34,722 nt of DNA from Osedax symbiont Rs2. Its GTDB lineage: Bacteria; Pseudomonadota; Gammaproteobacteria; Pseudomonadales; Balneatricaceae. Positions 1-8,398 of this stretch are shown in pieces; positions within the stretch are counted from its first letter, which is position 1; every line of letters begins with the position of its first letter. The translations under genes were made by a program, and so were the position numbers. A model generated the notes under the pieces. It saw only the letters and a list, made by a program, of their open reading frames with translations, made no database searches and was not told the DNA's origin. The DNA is taken from the NCBI GenBank assembly GCA_000416315.1, contig ASZI01000086.1, forward strand, positions 1 through 34,722, in the 5' to 3' direction.

Positions 1-21
1 GTCAGTCGTCAGTCGTCAGTA
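1..21. repeat. 7-base tandem repeat at window edge
   Basis: Three head-to-tail copies of a 7-base unit (gtcagtc, gtcagtc, gtcagta) open the window. The array may continue beyond the left edge, so its true copy number is unknown. No gene overlaps it. Confidence 0.6.
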
Positions 22-119
22 ATTACAATATCAGAGCCTGGATATATCAAAGCTGTAAGTTGGCTGTGAGTTAGTATTTGTGCATGATTGCAGTAAATGG
101 CTATATAGCGGCCATTACA

Positions 120-151
120 CTATGTCCAATACTTAAGAGTATTGGACATAG
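120..151. repeat. perfect 14-bp inverted repeat with 4-base loop
   Basis: The arms ctatgtccaatact (120-133) and agtattggacatag (138-151) are exact reverse complements around the loop taag. It lies about 70 bases beyond the stop codon of the minus-strand VOC gene. Neither side has the T-run expected of an intrinsic terminator, and the stem is only moderately GC-rich. It could be a weak terminator, a protein-binding site or a transcript-stabilising hairpin. Confidence 0.75.
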
Positions 152-221
152 CGAGGTAAATATTCCACCCTTTTAAATACGTTAGCTTCTTAGCGTTGAA
201 TTGGTAGCAACAATTGAATAT

Positions 222-638
222 CTAACTCCTATCAGAAACCATGTGTTTGATTTCTAGAACATTGAAGTTAGGATCTTCAACAAAAAAGGTTTCTTGTTGA
301 TAAGCAGTACCTTCAAATCTAATGTATGGATCGTCTAGAAAGCCGCTATTGGACGCTACTTTAGCTTTGACTTTTTTGTAGGCATCCATAGATAAATGAA
401 CGCCAAAATGAGGAACGCATACTTCTCCCATATCCACCTTATGACGGTTTCGCTCATTACCTTTAGACGATCTTGGTTCAGATGCATGCAGTGTTAGTTC
501 ATTGCCCCAGAAATTGATGTCTTGCCATTTTCCTTCTTCGGCCATATCAATTTCACACCCAAGTACATCTCTATACCAATCAACTGTCTTTTTTAAGTTT
601 CCAGCCTCTATTGCTAAATGAAATCTATTGCTACTCAT
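222..638 (-). CDS. VOC-fold (glyoxalase/dioxygenase-like) protein
   Basis: A 138-residue single-domain protein of the vicinal oxygen chelate (VOC) superfamily. The paired beta-alpha-beta-beta-beta layout is visible: an opening strand with FHLAIEA (H7), the helix TVDWYRDVLG, a second half starting PHFGVHLS (H81), and the closing strand FNVLEIKH (E129). H7, H81 and E129 are plausible metal ligands. Families of this fold include glyoxalase I, extradiol dioxygenases and fosfomycin/bleomycin resistance proteins; substrate cannot be inferred. The frame is open to an ATG at 663-665, but only the ATG at 636-638 has a ribosome site (aaggg), so I chose that one. It stands alone. Fold is fairly certain, function unknown. 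Confidence 0.8.
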   Translation of the reverse strand: MSSNRFHLAIEAGNLKKTVDWYRDVLGCEIDMAEEGKWQDINFWGNELTLHASEPRSSKGNERNRHKVDMGEVCVPHFGVHLSMDAYKKVKAKVASNSGFLDDPYIRFEGTAYQQETFFVEDPNFNVLEIKHMVSDRS

Positions 639-814
639 ATTTGACCCTTGTTCATTGATTTTCATTCATATTGTATGTAATTTTTAGGGCAATCATTCAC
701 CCTTTATTACCAATATAACGAGGCTTATTAGCGGTAAATTCCAATTAATAGTGAGTGTTGATATAAAAAAGCTAAACAATACCAGCCCATATATTAATGG
801 TCAGTATTTCTCGA

Positions 815-1216
815 TTATGGTGCTAGTGCAGCGATTTTTAGCTGATTTTGAAGCCAAGTAATAGCCTGCCCTTCAACATCAAAGACTTGTATGTTTTGAT
901 CGTTTAGAGCTGGCACCCGGCTTTTAATCGTACCTAAAGTGCTGAATGATTTTATTACTATTGCCTTGGCTTGCATTTGTTGTGTGTTTAACCATTGATT
1001 GAGTACTTGAAACTCCCGATAGGCTTCCGGTGTTGCACCAAGAAACTCTAGATGATTAACTAAAATGCAGAATTTTTCGCCATTACACTGTTCTACGGCT
1101 TGTTCTACTTTCGGTCCAATATCTTGAAAATCGTATTCGTTACAAGTCCCACGGAGTGTCATTGATATTATATGGTCTTGGATTGACACTTGATTATCAC
1201 CATGGCCTTTAAACAT
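815..1216 (-). CDS. SpoIIAA/STAS-like protein, function unknown
   Basis: A 133-residue soluble protein. The alternating strand-helix pattern, the central strand KFCILVNHLEFLG, the long amphipathic helix around EAYREFQVLNQWL, and the ending FDVEGQAITWLQNQL resemble the SpoIIAA-like/STAS fold, whose members often end in a similar acidic-then-AxxWL helix. No catalytic motif is seen. Start choice: the first ATG (1232-1234) has no ribosome site, while the ATG at 1214-1216 is preceded by aggag at 5-base spacing. It is monocistronic, with gaps on both sides. Such proteins are usually small regulatory or lipid-binding modules, but I cannot assign a role. Confidence 0.6.
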   Translation of the reverse strand: MFKGHGDNQVSIQDHIISMTLRGTCNEYDFQDIGPKVEQAVEQCNGEKFCILVNHLEFLGATPEAYREFQVLNQWLNTQQMQAKAIVIKSFSTLGTIKSRVPALNDQNIQVFDVEGQAITWLQNQLKIAALAP

Positions 1217-1727
1217 TCCGGCTCCTATTTCCATTCAAGGAGATTAAAACTACTATTTCGTGTTTCACTCTCTTTATTTTCATCGACATATTGTCCATTA
1301 GCTTTTACTACCTAGGCACTACAGTAATTATAACTGTAGGGTTGAAAGTGATACATAGAAATAAATCTAATTCACTCTTAGGAACCTAATGATAGGACCC
1401 TAGTTCTCTAGACGCATACCTGGTACTCAAAGTGCCTATTTTAAGGACTGTTAAACGGCAGACATGGTCAGCTCCGGACATAGGTAGATAAAATAAAGGA
1501 GCAATTCACATGAGCCCCTTTAGAGCATGTTATGTCGATAAATGGAATTTCAAGTAACTGGTGGCGGTGAGTTTTCTAATTGATGTTATCTCATTCATAT
1601 ATTCAAATTTAACCTATTTACTCAACAGCGATAAAGAGCTCTGGTTAAGTAGATAATGGTTTATGAATGGATCAGTTTTTTACTCGAGTTTTAGATAGTT
1701 ATGCAGAAGTTACATTAACCTTGTTTC
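1217..1727. other. intergenic region, AT-rich, no clear gene
   Basis: A gap of about 510 bases between two minus-strand genes. It contains a tiny + strand reading frame of 15 codons (ATG at 1510) with a good ribosome site (aaagga), too short to call. It also contains a 12-base string, tctctagacgca (1405-1416), that recurs at 2432-2443. I see no RNA gene or terminator. Confidence 0.4.
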
Positions 1728-2162
1728 TTAGTGTTCGGTAAATACCATCATCATAGAAGGATCAGTTTGCTCCTCATGAAATCGATAAGCATTTACCGAC
1801 TTTCCTATGACAGCCTCTATATCTAACTTAAGACTCATGGCCTTGCCTATATCACTGCGGTTAAAGAATATATGACTCGGTGAATTTTTAGAACCCTTCA
1901 ATGCAGGCGCACTGGCAGCAGGTTGCATAGTAATATCATAGCTATGCTCTTGAAAATAATTAGTCAGAGCCAGTGCTTCTGATTTCTTTTCTGGAAAATA
2001 ATAAACGACAATTTTAAACTGATTATTTGACTTATCACCCAACTCTATCTGCACTGCGCTCACATCGCTGACGACAAACTGTTCTTTATTTATCAACACA
2101 AAGATTACAACAGTCAAAATCAAAGCCCCTATTACCATCCAAATAGGTTTTGTTTTACTCAT
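1728..2162 (-). CDS. membrane-anchored protein of unknown function
   Basis: A 144-residue protein with a short basic N-terminus (MSKTK), one hydrophobic segment at about residues 6-24 (WMVIGALILTVVIFVLI core), and an extracytoplasmic domain of about 115 residues. The domain shows strand-helix-strand elements (FKIVVYYF, then a helix SEALALTNYFQEH, then a second half with HIFFN and a helix). This loosely resembles SPOR or LytR_C folds of cell-envelope proteins, but I would not assign either. There is no lipobox, and it is probably anchored with the C-terminal domain in the periplasm. The start has a weak ribosome site (aggga). The gap upstream (2163-2534) carries two back-to-back palindromes that may hold its operator. 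Confidence 0.6.
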   Translation of the reverse strand: MSKTKPIWMVIGALILTVVIFVLINKEQFVVSDVSAVQIELGDKSNNQFKIVVYYFPEKKSEALALTNYFQEHSYDITMQPAASAPALKGSKNSPSHIFFNRSDIGKAMSLKLDIEAVIGKSVNAYRFHEEQTDPSMMMVFTEH

Positions 2163-2534
2163 ACTTACTTTCCCTGTAAATACTCTTTATGACATTGTGC
2201 AAGATGTTGAACACCTCAGCCGTCTAAAGATAGTTTTCAAATAACGTCAACATTTTACGGATACTTAAGCTACTCACAAGCTTTTTTTTAACCTTAATAT
2301 TCGAAAATCTCTGCATAGCGTAGTAGTTATGCTTTGATCGCAAATTAATTTTGCGCTTAGTAAAATACTAATAATGTAAATTGATGCATTACAAATTACA
2401 TTTAACATCTCCACACTGGTAAGCCCCTTGCTCTCTAGACGCACATTTGGCTCCCAATAGGTCTTTTAGCAGATCTATTTAAACAAAGGCTATGTGTAAA
2501 GTCCTGGCTTTTGCACTATGGTTGAAATAGGCCT
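2163..2534. other. divergent intergenic region
   Basis: This region separates a minus-strand membrane protein gene from the + strand ABM gene, so promoters for both should lie here. It contains two adjacent short palindromes (2339-2371, listed separately) and the second copy of the 12-base string tctctagacgca (2432-2443). No gene is apparent. Confidence 0.4.
2339..2371. promoter_or_regulatory. two back-to-back palindromes, possible operator
   Basis: The first palindrome is cgcaaa-ttaat-tttgcg (2339-2355) and the second is ttagta-aaa-tactaa (2357-2371), separated by one base. Both have perfect 6-base arms. They sit between divergently transcribed genes, where operators are common. AT-rich DNA yields such repeats by chance, so this is tentative. 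Confidence 0.3.
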
Positions 2535-3011
2535 TTGCTTAGTTTTCTCGCTATCCATGATTCCCTTGCCAGCATCCATCAAATAACGTTTAATAACTCT
2601 CAATTACATACTTGCCATTTCAGGAATATACACTGCCCACATGCTGAGCATCCAATTATAAGATTGATTACACATGAGAAATATCTAATCTTTGATTTAG
2701 CAGTACACATCAAAGTACAGAACCTTTCTAAGTTAGAACACTTTGAGTTCCACTTGACTGAGATGGCAAAAAAGTGTCCATTAGAAGCTGGTTGTATTTA
2801 TTATAAAGTTCATAAAATCACTGAAAAAGTGGGCATTGAGAAAAGAGAGATAATGAACGAGTTTCTAGTGGTAGAAACATGGGAGTCAGAAGAGGCTTGG
2901 AAGCAGCACTTGCAGTTAGACGCCTATCTAACTCATTATAAAGAGAGCTTGCTCCCTTTCTTAGAGAGAGATGTTTACTTCCTAAACGACCTAAAAAAGG
3001 CACTCAAGTAG
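2535..3011 (+). CDS. ABM-domain protein (putative quinol monooxygenase type), start uncertain
   Basis: Residues about 52-155 of this 158-residue frame match an antibiotic biosynthesis monooxygenase (ABM) domain. It has an opening strand (FDLAVHIKV), a helix, a CIYYKV strand, the hallmark FLVVETWESEEAWKQHL segment, and a final helix before the strand VYFLND. Dimeric ABM proteins include YgiN-like quinol monooxygenases and heme-degrading enzymes; the substrate here is unknown. The frame's only usual start is a TTG at 2535 with a poor ribosome site, and the first 50 residues look unlike a folded domain. The family would normally start just before FDLAV, where the codon is ATC (2688-2690), preceded by gagaa. 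The gene may therefore start at a rare codon, carry an odd N-terminal extension, or have lost its start. Confidence 0.6.
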   Translation: MLSFLAIHDSLASIHQITFNNSQLHTCHFRNIHCPHAEHPIIRLITHEKYLIFDLAVHIKVQNLSKLEHFEFHLTEMAKKCPLEAGCIYYKVHKITEKVGIEKREIMNEFLVVETWESEEAWKQHLQLDAYLTHYKESLLPFLERDVYFLNDLKKALK

Positions 3012-3586
3012 TATAGTGATACATTCACAATTTCCCATAATCTATCATAGCCAACTTATAACATCGTATGCAGTCTGTCATTTCATCACAACATAAAATT
3101 TTATCAGAAATTGCAAACCACCCTGCTCTGCTACATAGACAAAAACTCATCGAATAAATTAATATAAGAGTAGTTCAAATCAATGAACTCCATTGCCTAT
3201 CTTTTTTGCTATCTCTGATAGCACGTCTAACGCTTTATATATTTGTTAAATAAGCTCGAACATCTTTACCTTATACATTGTGTTCTACTTATCAATTTAA
3301 CCACCTTTATCTAATACGCCAAACATCAGAATAAACGACGACTCTTTCATAGCCGAGCAGTGCCATAAAGGTCTAGAAATAGTCTATTGACTCTTATTAT
3401 ATTGTTCCTTAGTTTTGGTTTAAAAACAATCTACTAGAGCCCCAAAAATATGACTAGCTGTCAATCCATAGGTTTGTACATCTCTATGTGCTTAAAATGA
3501 TAATTTAACGATAATAAATACACGCCATTAACTTAATATTATTGAATTCAAAAGATTATTTCATAACGTCAAAGAGAGAGCTTCCA
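3012..3586. other. AT-rich intergenic region
   Basis: About 575 bases with stop codons in all frames and no recognisable gene, tRNA or terminator. It presumably holds the promoter of the downstream CPBP protease gene near its right end. Nothing else is supportable. Confidence 0.4.
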
Positions 3587-4465
3587 ATGGGGCCTAATAA
3601 ATTGATCCAATCCAGTAAGAAACCACTGTATATGTTTGGAATTTTAGTCTCCATTTTCGCAGCAATTGGTTATACAGTGTGCTTTGCAATGGGGGACGAA
3701 AACCGATCCTCTGGGATTTTAATCGTACAATTTTCACCCTTATTAGCGGCACTTATTACCAAACTAGTCTTACAAAAAAACCTCTATGGAATGGGATGGC
3801 GGTTAGGAAAAATAAGGTATTTGTCGTCAGCTTATGTGTTGGCATTTTTCATTGCTGCCCTGAGCGCTGTTCTTGTCTGGGTATTTGGTTTTGCCGATTT
3901 ACTGATAAACCCATTTGCAAAAGAGGTGAAAGCAGGGATTAATCAATCATTCGGATTGGCAATTTCTTCAGATATGGTGATTTTGCTTACTCTCATCGTT
4001 ATCAACGGAACAATTGGGCTCTTTATCGCGTTTGCTGCGATCGGTGAAGAACTTGGTTGGCGCGGGCTGTTAGTTCCTGAATTATATAAACATTTTAGCT
4101 TTACAAAAACAGCCCTGATCAGCGGTATCATCTGGGCCATTTATCATTTTCCGCTAGTCATTGGCCTTGTTGCTGATCGCCTAGAAATAATTGCATGGCC
4201 CATGCTTGTTAGTTTACTTATTGCTAGTATTGGCCTAAGCGTAATTTCAGCATGGTATAGATTGAAATCAGGTAGTGTTTGGCCTGTTATTTTGTTCCAT
4301 GCGGCACTTAATATTCATAATCAAGGTTTTTTCCAAAACATCACTGTGAAGAATTCTGAAATATCCAACTACGTATCAGGAGAGTATGGTCTGATGCTTG
4401 CTGTTGTCACTAGCTTGGTGGCTGTTTGGTTTTGGCGAAAACGCAACGAACTACCCTGTAATTAA
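3587..4465 (+). CDS. CPBP-family intramembrane metalloprotease (CAAX/bacteriocin-processing type)
   Basis: A 292-residue polytopic membrane protein with about eight hydrophobic segments. The three CPBP (Abi) motifs are in order: EELGWRG (E154, E155, R159), WAIYHF (H187) and FHAALN (H238, N242). These glutamates and histidines form the intramembrane active site of the family, which includes the CAAX prenyl protease Rce1 and bacterial proteins linked to bacteriocin self-immunity or processing. The frame extends to a TTG at 3542, but the ATG at 3587 follows gagagag at suitable spacing, so I chose it. It is monocistronic. The long AQ-poor N-terminal half is typical of the YdiL/CPBP group. Substrate unknown. 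Confidence 0.85.
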   Translation: MGPNKLIQSSKKPLYMFGILVSIFAAIGYTVCFAMGDENRSSGILIVQFSPLLAALITKLVLQKNLYGMGWRLGKIRYLSSAYVLAFFIAALSAVLVWVFGFADLLINPFAKEVKAGINQSFGLAISSDMVILLTLIVINGTIGLFIAFAAIGEELGWRGLLVPELYKHFSFTKTALISGIIWAIYHFPLVIGLVADRLEIIAWPMLVSLLIASIGLSVISAWYRLKSGSVWPVILFHAALNIHNQGFFQNITVKNSEISNYVSGEYGLMLAVVTSLVAVWFWRKRNELPCN

Positions 4466-4807
4466 AAACGATCAGATGTGCGGCATTCAATGCAGCGTAA
4501 TGGCGCGCCCTTTCCAAGTTGACTAACAAAGCAAATGCTCGTTTTAGAATCCGCCCGCAGGGGTATTCAGAGCATCTCGATCGAATGTTTATTGCACCCA
4601 CGAGCATGATGACTCTCGACAGGTAGCCAGCATACCTGTAATTAGCATGTAATCTGGGTGCGATGCCTAGATCTTAGAATGCTCTGAATACCACAGACAC
4701 TCCGGATTTGATCGCATGTACCCTGCTTGAGTCAACCGGAAAAAACACCCGCTCAGCTGATTGAAACTTGCTATTAATAGCTCTTTAACTCTTAAGCTAT
4801 TGCGTCC
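4466..4807. other. intergenic region between convergent genes
   Basis: About 340 bases between the 3' ends of the CPBP protease gene and the serine hydrolase gene. Its right half is dominated by a nested inverted repeat (4548-4708, listed separately), which may also end transcription from both sides. No protein gene is evident. Confidence 0.5.
4548..4708. repeat. nested fold-back element (imperfect long hairpin)
   Basis: Three nested inverted repeats share one centre. The outer pair ggtattcagagcat (4562-4575) and atgctctgaatacc (4679-4692) is perfect over 14 bases. The middle pair attgcaccca (4591-4600) and tgggtgcgat (4655-4664) matches 9 of 10. The inner pair acaggta (4619-4625) and tacctgt (4633-4639) is perfect over 7. 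A further aatccg/cggatt pair (4548-4553 and 4703-4708) extends the arms. The RNA or single strand would fold into one long interrupted hairpin. It could be a MITE-like or palindromic repeat unit, a remnant transposon end pair, or a structured RNA. I see no clear target-site duplication. Confidence 0.7.
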
Positions 4808-6091
4808 TCAAAATAGATTGGCAGCTTTAAGTGCTATGCCATTCGCATCAGTGGAGGCATTGCTAGCTAAGACGACTACAACAATGTCTTTGTCAGGGAT
4901 TACAAAATACTGCATGATGAATCCTGGACCACTGCCACCATGACCTATCGCTTCAAAGTCATCGCCATACCAGGTTTTAGTACCGTAGCCTAATACATAT
5001 GGGAGATCACCATTCTTGGCCTTAATAACCTCTTCCGGTAATTTTCCTTTGCTCAGTATCTTATCTGTACTTTCTTTTGTCAGAATGTTAACACCGTTTA
5101 AGCTGCCGCCATTGAGTAACATTTGAGCAAAGCGGCTCATATCTTTACCAGTACCCATTAATGATGTGGAGGCAACATAGTCCGTATACAAAAGTTTAAG
5201 CCAATGCTGATTGTTAATTTTGTAGTCAGTGAAACTGTCTATTCCGCCTTTTGGGCCAAAAACTGTCAGCAATGGCGTGAAAAAGTGATAGTGATCTTGT
5301 ACACCCGTTATTGCATGTTTGAGCATGTCTTCTCGATAAACAAAGTCAGAACTTTTCATGCCTAAAGGTTCTAAGATATTTTCTAAGACATAACTCTCAT
5401 ACCCGTCCAGCGTTACTGCATCAATCATGGCACCAAGCAATATATAATTAGTATTTACATATTTTTTTTGAGTTCCAGGTAACCAGGCAGTTTGGTTGAA
5501 ATCTCCAAGATATTGTTTCACAACCGCTGTATCACCGAGCGCGGACTGATTAATATCACGCACCCAATGAAACTGCTTTACGCTAATGTCTGGCAGTCCT
5601 GAACTTTGAGTCAGCAATTGTTCGATGGATATAGCCTGGGGCTGATTTTGATTATTTACTGGCTTAAACTCGGGCAAATATTGACGAATATCATCGTCAA
5701 ACTTGATGACTCCCTTCTCAATTAACTGTAAGACAGCAACGGCCGTAATGGATTTTGTTGAAGAATAGAAATGATAGATACTGTCTTTATCGGCCGGCAA
5801 TCGCATCTTGCCATCTTTTACCCCATAAGCCTTCGAGAATACTTCCTTACCATTCTTAAGCACAGTAATATCAAGTGCTGGCGGTAATTCCAACTGCGTT
5901 AACCTGGTTAGGTATTGATCAAGTTCAGTCACAGTATTTACATCAGAAAGCTCGACATCGGGCTCAGGGGTGAAAATAAAAAACTGGCTTAGGTAAATGC
6001 CCAATACTAAGGCCGCTAATAAAATCAGAGCGATGCTATATTTTAAAACACTAACACCTATCTTGGTGAGGTGTTTTACGGTTGAATTCAT
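4808..6091 (-). CDS. class C beta-lactamase-like serine hydrolase
   Basis: A 427-residue protein of the beta-lactamase/penicillin-binding transpeptidase-like family (PF00144). It has an N-terminal hydrophobic segment at about residues 17-38, acting as a signal anchor, so the catalytic domain is likely periplasmic. Catalytic motifs are in order: S110-S-T-K113 (SxxK), Y211-V-N213 (YxN), and H384-G-G (the HxG equivalent of KTG). The spacing fits class C enzymes and their esterase or D-aminopeptidase relatives. The HGG variant is common in esterase-type members, so this need not confer beta-lactam resistance. The start ATG is preceded by aagga at good spacing. It is convergent with the CPBP protease gene and has no operon partner. 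Confidence 0.85.
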   Translation of the reverse strand: MNSTVKHLTKIGVSVLKYSIALILLAALVLGIYLSQFFIFTPEPDVELSDVNTVTELDQYLTRLTQLELPPALDITVLKNGKEVFSKAYGVKDGKMRLPADKDSIYHFYSSTKSITAVAVLQLIEKGVIKFDDDIRQYLPEFKPVNNQNQPQAISIEQLLTQSSGLPDISVKQFHWVRDINQSALGDTAVVKQYLGDFNQTAWLPGTQKKYVNTNYILLGAMIDAVTLDGYESYVLENILEPLGMKSSDFVYREDMLKHAITGVQDHYHFFTPLLTVFGPKGGIDSFTDYKINNQHWLKLLYTDYVASTSLMGTGKDMSRFAQMLLNGGSLNGVNILTKESTDKILSKGKLPEEVIKAKNGDLPYVLGYGTKTWYGDDFEAIGHGGSGPGFIMQYFVIPDKDIVVVVLASNASTDANGIALKAANLF

Positions 6092-6403
6092 GTTTAATTC
6101 CTTAGTTTATCGAGTATTGACCTAATCGTTTAAGCAGTGTTTTGTCCTGTATCTGTCGATAAAGAGCCCTGTGATCTATCTCCACTTCTTACTCACTGAG
6201 CGACTTATTTTAACTTTCGCTACCTGATGAGTTCTTTATAAACACAACAAGCAGTCAAGTGTTGATGTCATGTTGTGGGTGGCGATGTTTACATAAATTT
6301 CGAAGGATTAGTCGTCGAGGATATCGAACATCCTATCAAGATGGCCTTATTTTCGATGGCCCGACCTGATGGTTTGCCCTCCTCAGGCTACTCTTTTTGC
6401 CAC
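6092..6403. other. intergenic region
   Basis: About 310 bases between two minus-strand genes; it should hold the promoter of the serine hydrolase gene. A + strand frame crosses 6275-6475, but it has a poor start and runs into the neighbouring gene antisense, so I treat it as noncoding. I see no terminator with a T-run. Confidence 0.35.
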
Positions 6404-6742
6404 CTACCCTGGTACCTTTGGCGCACTGACTCGACGATCTGTTTCATCAGAGAAGCTGGTAATCTGTATCGATAGCGGGTACTCCGTTTGTTCTTGTAAT
6501 GTGCCTATGTCAGGCTGACCCTGTTGACTAAACTTAATTCCGTTTTCAGCCAGAGCCGTATAGAGAAGCGGTAGTTTTTCCGGGAATACTTCTGCACGAA
6601 TAACTAGCGCTTTATTTCCTAAGAGTTGCATGTCATCAATACCTAAACATACGTTGCTAACGGTCGAACGTACATCATTCATGATTTTCCCAATCGGCGC
6701 TAACACAGAACCTTGGATTTGAATTATTTTTCTACGGGCCAT
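6404..6742 (-). CDS. conserved-looking small protein of unknown function
   Basis: A 112-residue soluble protein with no signal peptide or membrane segment. It begins MARRKIIQIQGSVLAP and continues with a mixed alpha/beta pattern: a strand ALVIRAEVF, a helix LPLLYTALAENG, and a strand LSIQITSFSD, ending in KVPG. This looks like a small ferredoxin-like alpha/beta domain, but I do not recognise the family. The ribosome site (aaggt) is about 10 bases from the ATG. Codon use and composition look like genuine coding sequence. It stands alone on the minus strand. Function is not inferred. Confidence 0.55.
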   Translation of the reverse strand: MARRKIIQIQGSVLAPIGKIMNDVRSTVSNVCLGIDDMQLLGNKALVIRAEVFPEKLPLLYTALAENGIKFSQQGQPDIGTLQEQTEYPLSIQITSFSDETDRRVSAPKVPG

Positions 6743-7189
6743 GCATTACGACCTTATTGTTAGTGAATCGTTGTTAAGCTGAGACAAAATAGTTGATGCG
6801 ACCAGTGAGGAGCAAGCTGATACCAACTGGTTTTGGACGCTTCAATGTTTTTTAGAACTGCTTCACAGTTCATAACTTATTAGTTTTCGGATGCAGACAA
6901 TATCACTTAGTAGCAAAGCACACCATGTCAGTTAATTTTATTGTTCAAGCGAATAATCAATAAATGCATAGACGCTATATAAGGTTACATTTTTTGTCAG
7001 GTTAGGCATGCTTTTCGGTATTATAATTGGCCCGTTTTGGATTTCTTAACTGCAGTACTTCGGGCACGAGCAGACATTAGCACTGAGCTATAACCTGCCT
7101 CTAAATGAACTGGAATACCTAATGAAAAATACCCAGTTAGGTTTGCTAAGCCACATTAAGACACTCATACCCTTTTAGTAAAAAAATAA
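6743..7189. other. intergenic region with a possible gene remnant
   Basis: About 450 bases. From 7050 to 7178 the + strand holds 42 sense codons ending in TAG, with coding-like residues (for example LALSYNLPLNELEYL) but no start codon. It may be the 3' end of a lost gene, though I cannot identify the family. The rest shows no clear features. Confidence 0.3.
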
Positions 7190-8311
7190 CTATTTTTGCT
7201 TTAGCACCATGACTTGAGCAAAAGTTCTAATTTCTACTGATGCAACTAATTCAACCTCAGCAAGATTAAATATGTTGTTCCACTCATTTAACGTACGCTC
7301 ACGTCCCATTGTTCCCATTAACATTTGCATATCAAAGGATGCATCTGTAAAGCTTGCTTGCTGCTCTGGTAAAATGGCATCAACTATGGCAATTGTTGCC
7401 GGTAAATGTCCCATGGCATCACATATTCTGTTGATGAGAGTAATGGCCTGGGCGTCATCCAATAAGTGAAACACCGCGATCAATAAATATAAATCTTTCT
7501 CAAATTTAGCTTCTGGCAGTATTGAAGAAAACAAGTCACCGCCAACATAGTCAACACGCTTTAGAACTTGATCGCTAACTATTTCTTTCCAATAATCTTT
7601 AGCCCCTTTTACTACTTCAGTTCGATCAAATACTACGGCACTTAAATGAGCGTGTTCAGCTAAAATAGCAAGGCTCTTACTGCCTTTTGAGCCTCCTAAG
7701 TCAATTATCCGATCAAAAGCGCTCCAGTCAAAGTCTTGCAAATATTCTAAACCCGTCAGTGACTCAACAGTATTCATGGCATTTGAAAAAAGTGTATTTA
7801 GTGGCTGATTATTATCCATATAGGTAAACAAATCACTTCCATGATATTGAACAAAGGGTGTCCCTCCGTTTTTTATACTTGCTTGCATTGCATCCATCCA
7901 AGGCAGTGTCATTTCAGAAGAATTATGCATTAGGATCATATCGCATACATTATTTTTCTCAGCTCTGGCAAGCGGTAAAGATAATTTATTATGCACAAAA
8001 TGCTTATGCTTCACCTCTTTAAATACCCCCATAGCAGCCATAAATCTCAACAATCTATACAAATGAGGCTCATGCAGGCCCAATTGATTTGCCAGTTCTA
8101 GGCTGGATTTGGGGGCGGAACACATTTCATCTGCAATACCCAATTTAACAGTGATGTATAAAGCTCTAGACTGCCAAAACAATGAACCTATTTGCATCAG
8201 CCTAAAAGGTGCAGGAGTCAATTTATTAGGCAGGTCAGAGATCCAGGCAGCAATTTTCATGATGCAATTAAAGCATTTGTTTTTAATCAGATTCTGTTGT
8301 AAATTTTTCAT
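7190..8311 (-). CDS. SAM-dependent O-methyltransferase, family 2 type
   Basis: A 373-residue protein with the two-part layout of family 2 O-methyltransferases (COMT/CrtF/O-demethylpuromycin type). A winged-helix dimerisation domain at about residues 35-115 (SLELANQLGL, LYRLLRFMAAMGVF) is followed by a Rossmann catalytic domain. SAM motif I reads DLGGSKG (204-210), the VGGDLF loop is at 256-261, and the likely catalytic histidine is H282 in AVFHLLDD. Members methylate hydroxyl groups on small aromatic or polyketide-like molecules. The frame opens at a TTG (8333-8335), but the ATG at 8309-8311 follows aaaaagg, so it is preferred. It lies 87 bases downstream of the tetR-type gene on the same strand, probably in one operon under that repressor. 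Confidence 0.8.
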   Translation of the reverse strand: MKNLQQNLIKNKCFNCIMKIAAWISDLPNKLTPAPFRLMQIGSLFWQSRALYITVKLGIADEMCSAPKSSLELANQLGLHEPHLYRLLRFMAAMGVFKEVKHKHFVHNKLSLPLARAEKNNVCDMILMHNSSEMTLPWMDAMQASIKNGGTPFVQYHGSDLFTYMDNNQPLNTLFSNAMNTVESLTGLEYLQDFDWSAFDRIIDLGGSKGSKSLAILAEHAHLSAVVFDRTEVVKGAKDYWKEIVSDQVLKRVDYVGGDLFSSILPEAKFEKDLYLLIAVFHLLDDAQAITLINRICDAMGHLPATIAIVDAILPEQQASFTDASFDMQMLMGTMGRERTLNEWNNIFNLAEVELVASVEIRTFAQVMVLKQK

Positions 8312-8398
8312 GCCATACCTTTTTAGACGAAACAAGGCCTAGAAACTAAATTCTATAAACTTTGCTGTGGGATTAATTATATAAAGAGAGGGTCAGGG

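Noticed and set aside
3225..3260. GTCTAAC followed by GTTAAAT, matching attC core consensus strings
   Set aside because: They are fewer than 30 bases apart and not complementary to each other, so no attC hairpin can form. Likely chance in AT-rich DNA.
4808..6091. True beta-lactam resistance enzyme
   Set aside because: The SxxK and YxN motifs are present, but the third motif is HGG, common in esterase and peptidase relatives. Resistance cannot be claimed from sequence.
6275..6475. 66-codon + frame before the small orphan gene
   Set aside because: Overlaps the orphan gene antisense, and its translation shows no recognisable pattern.
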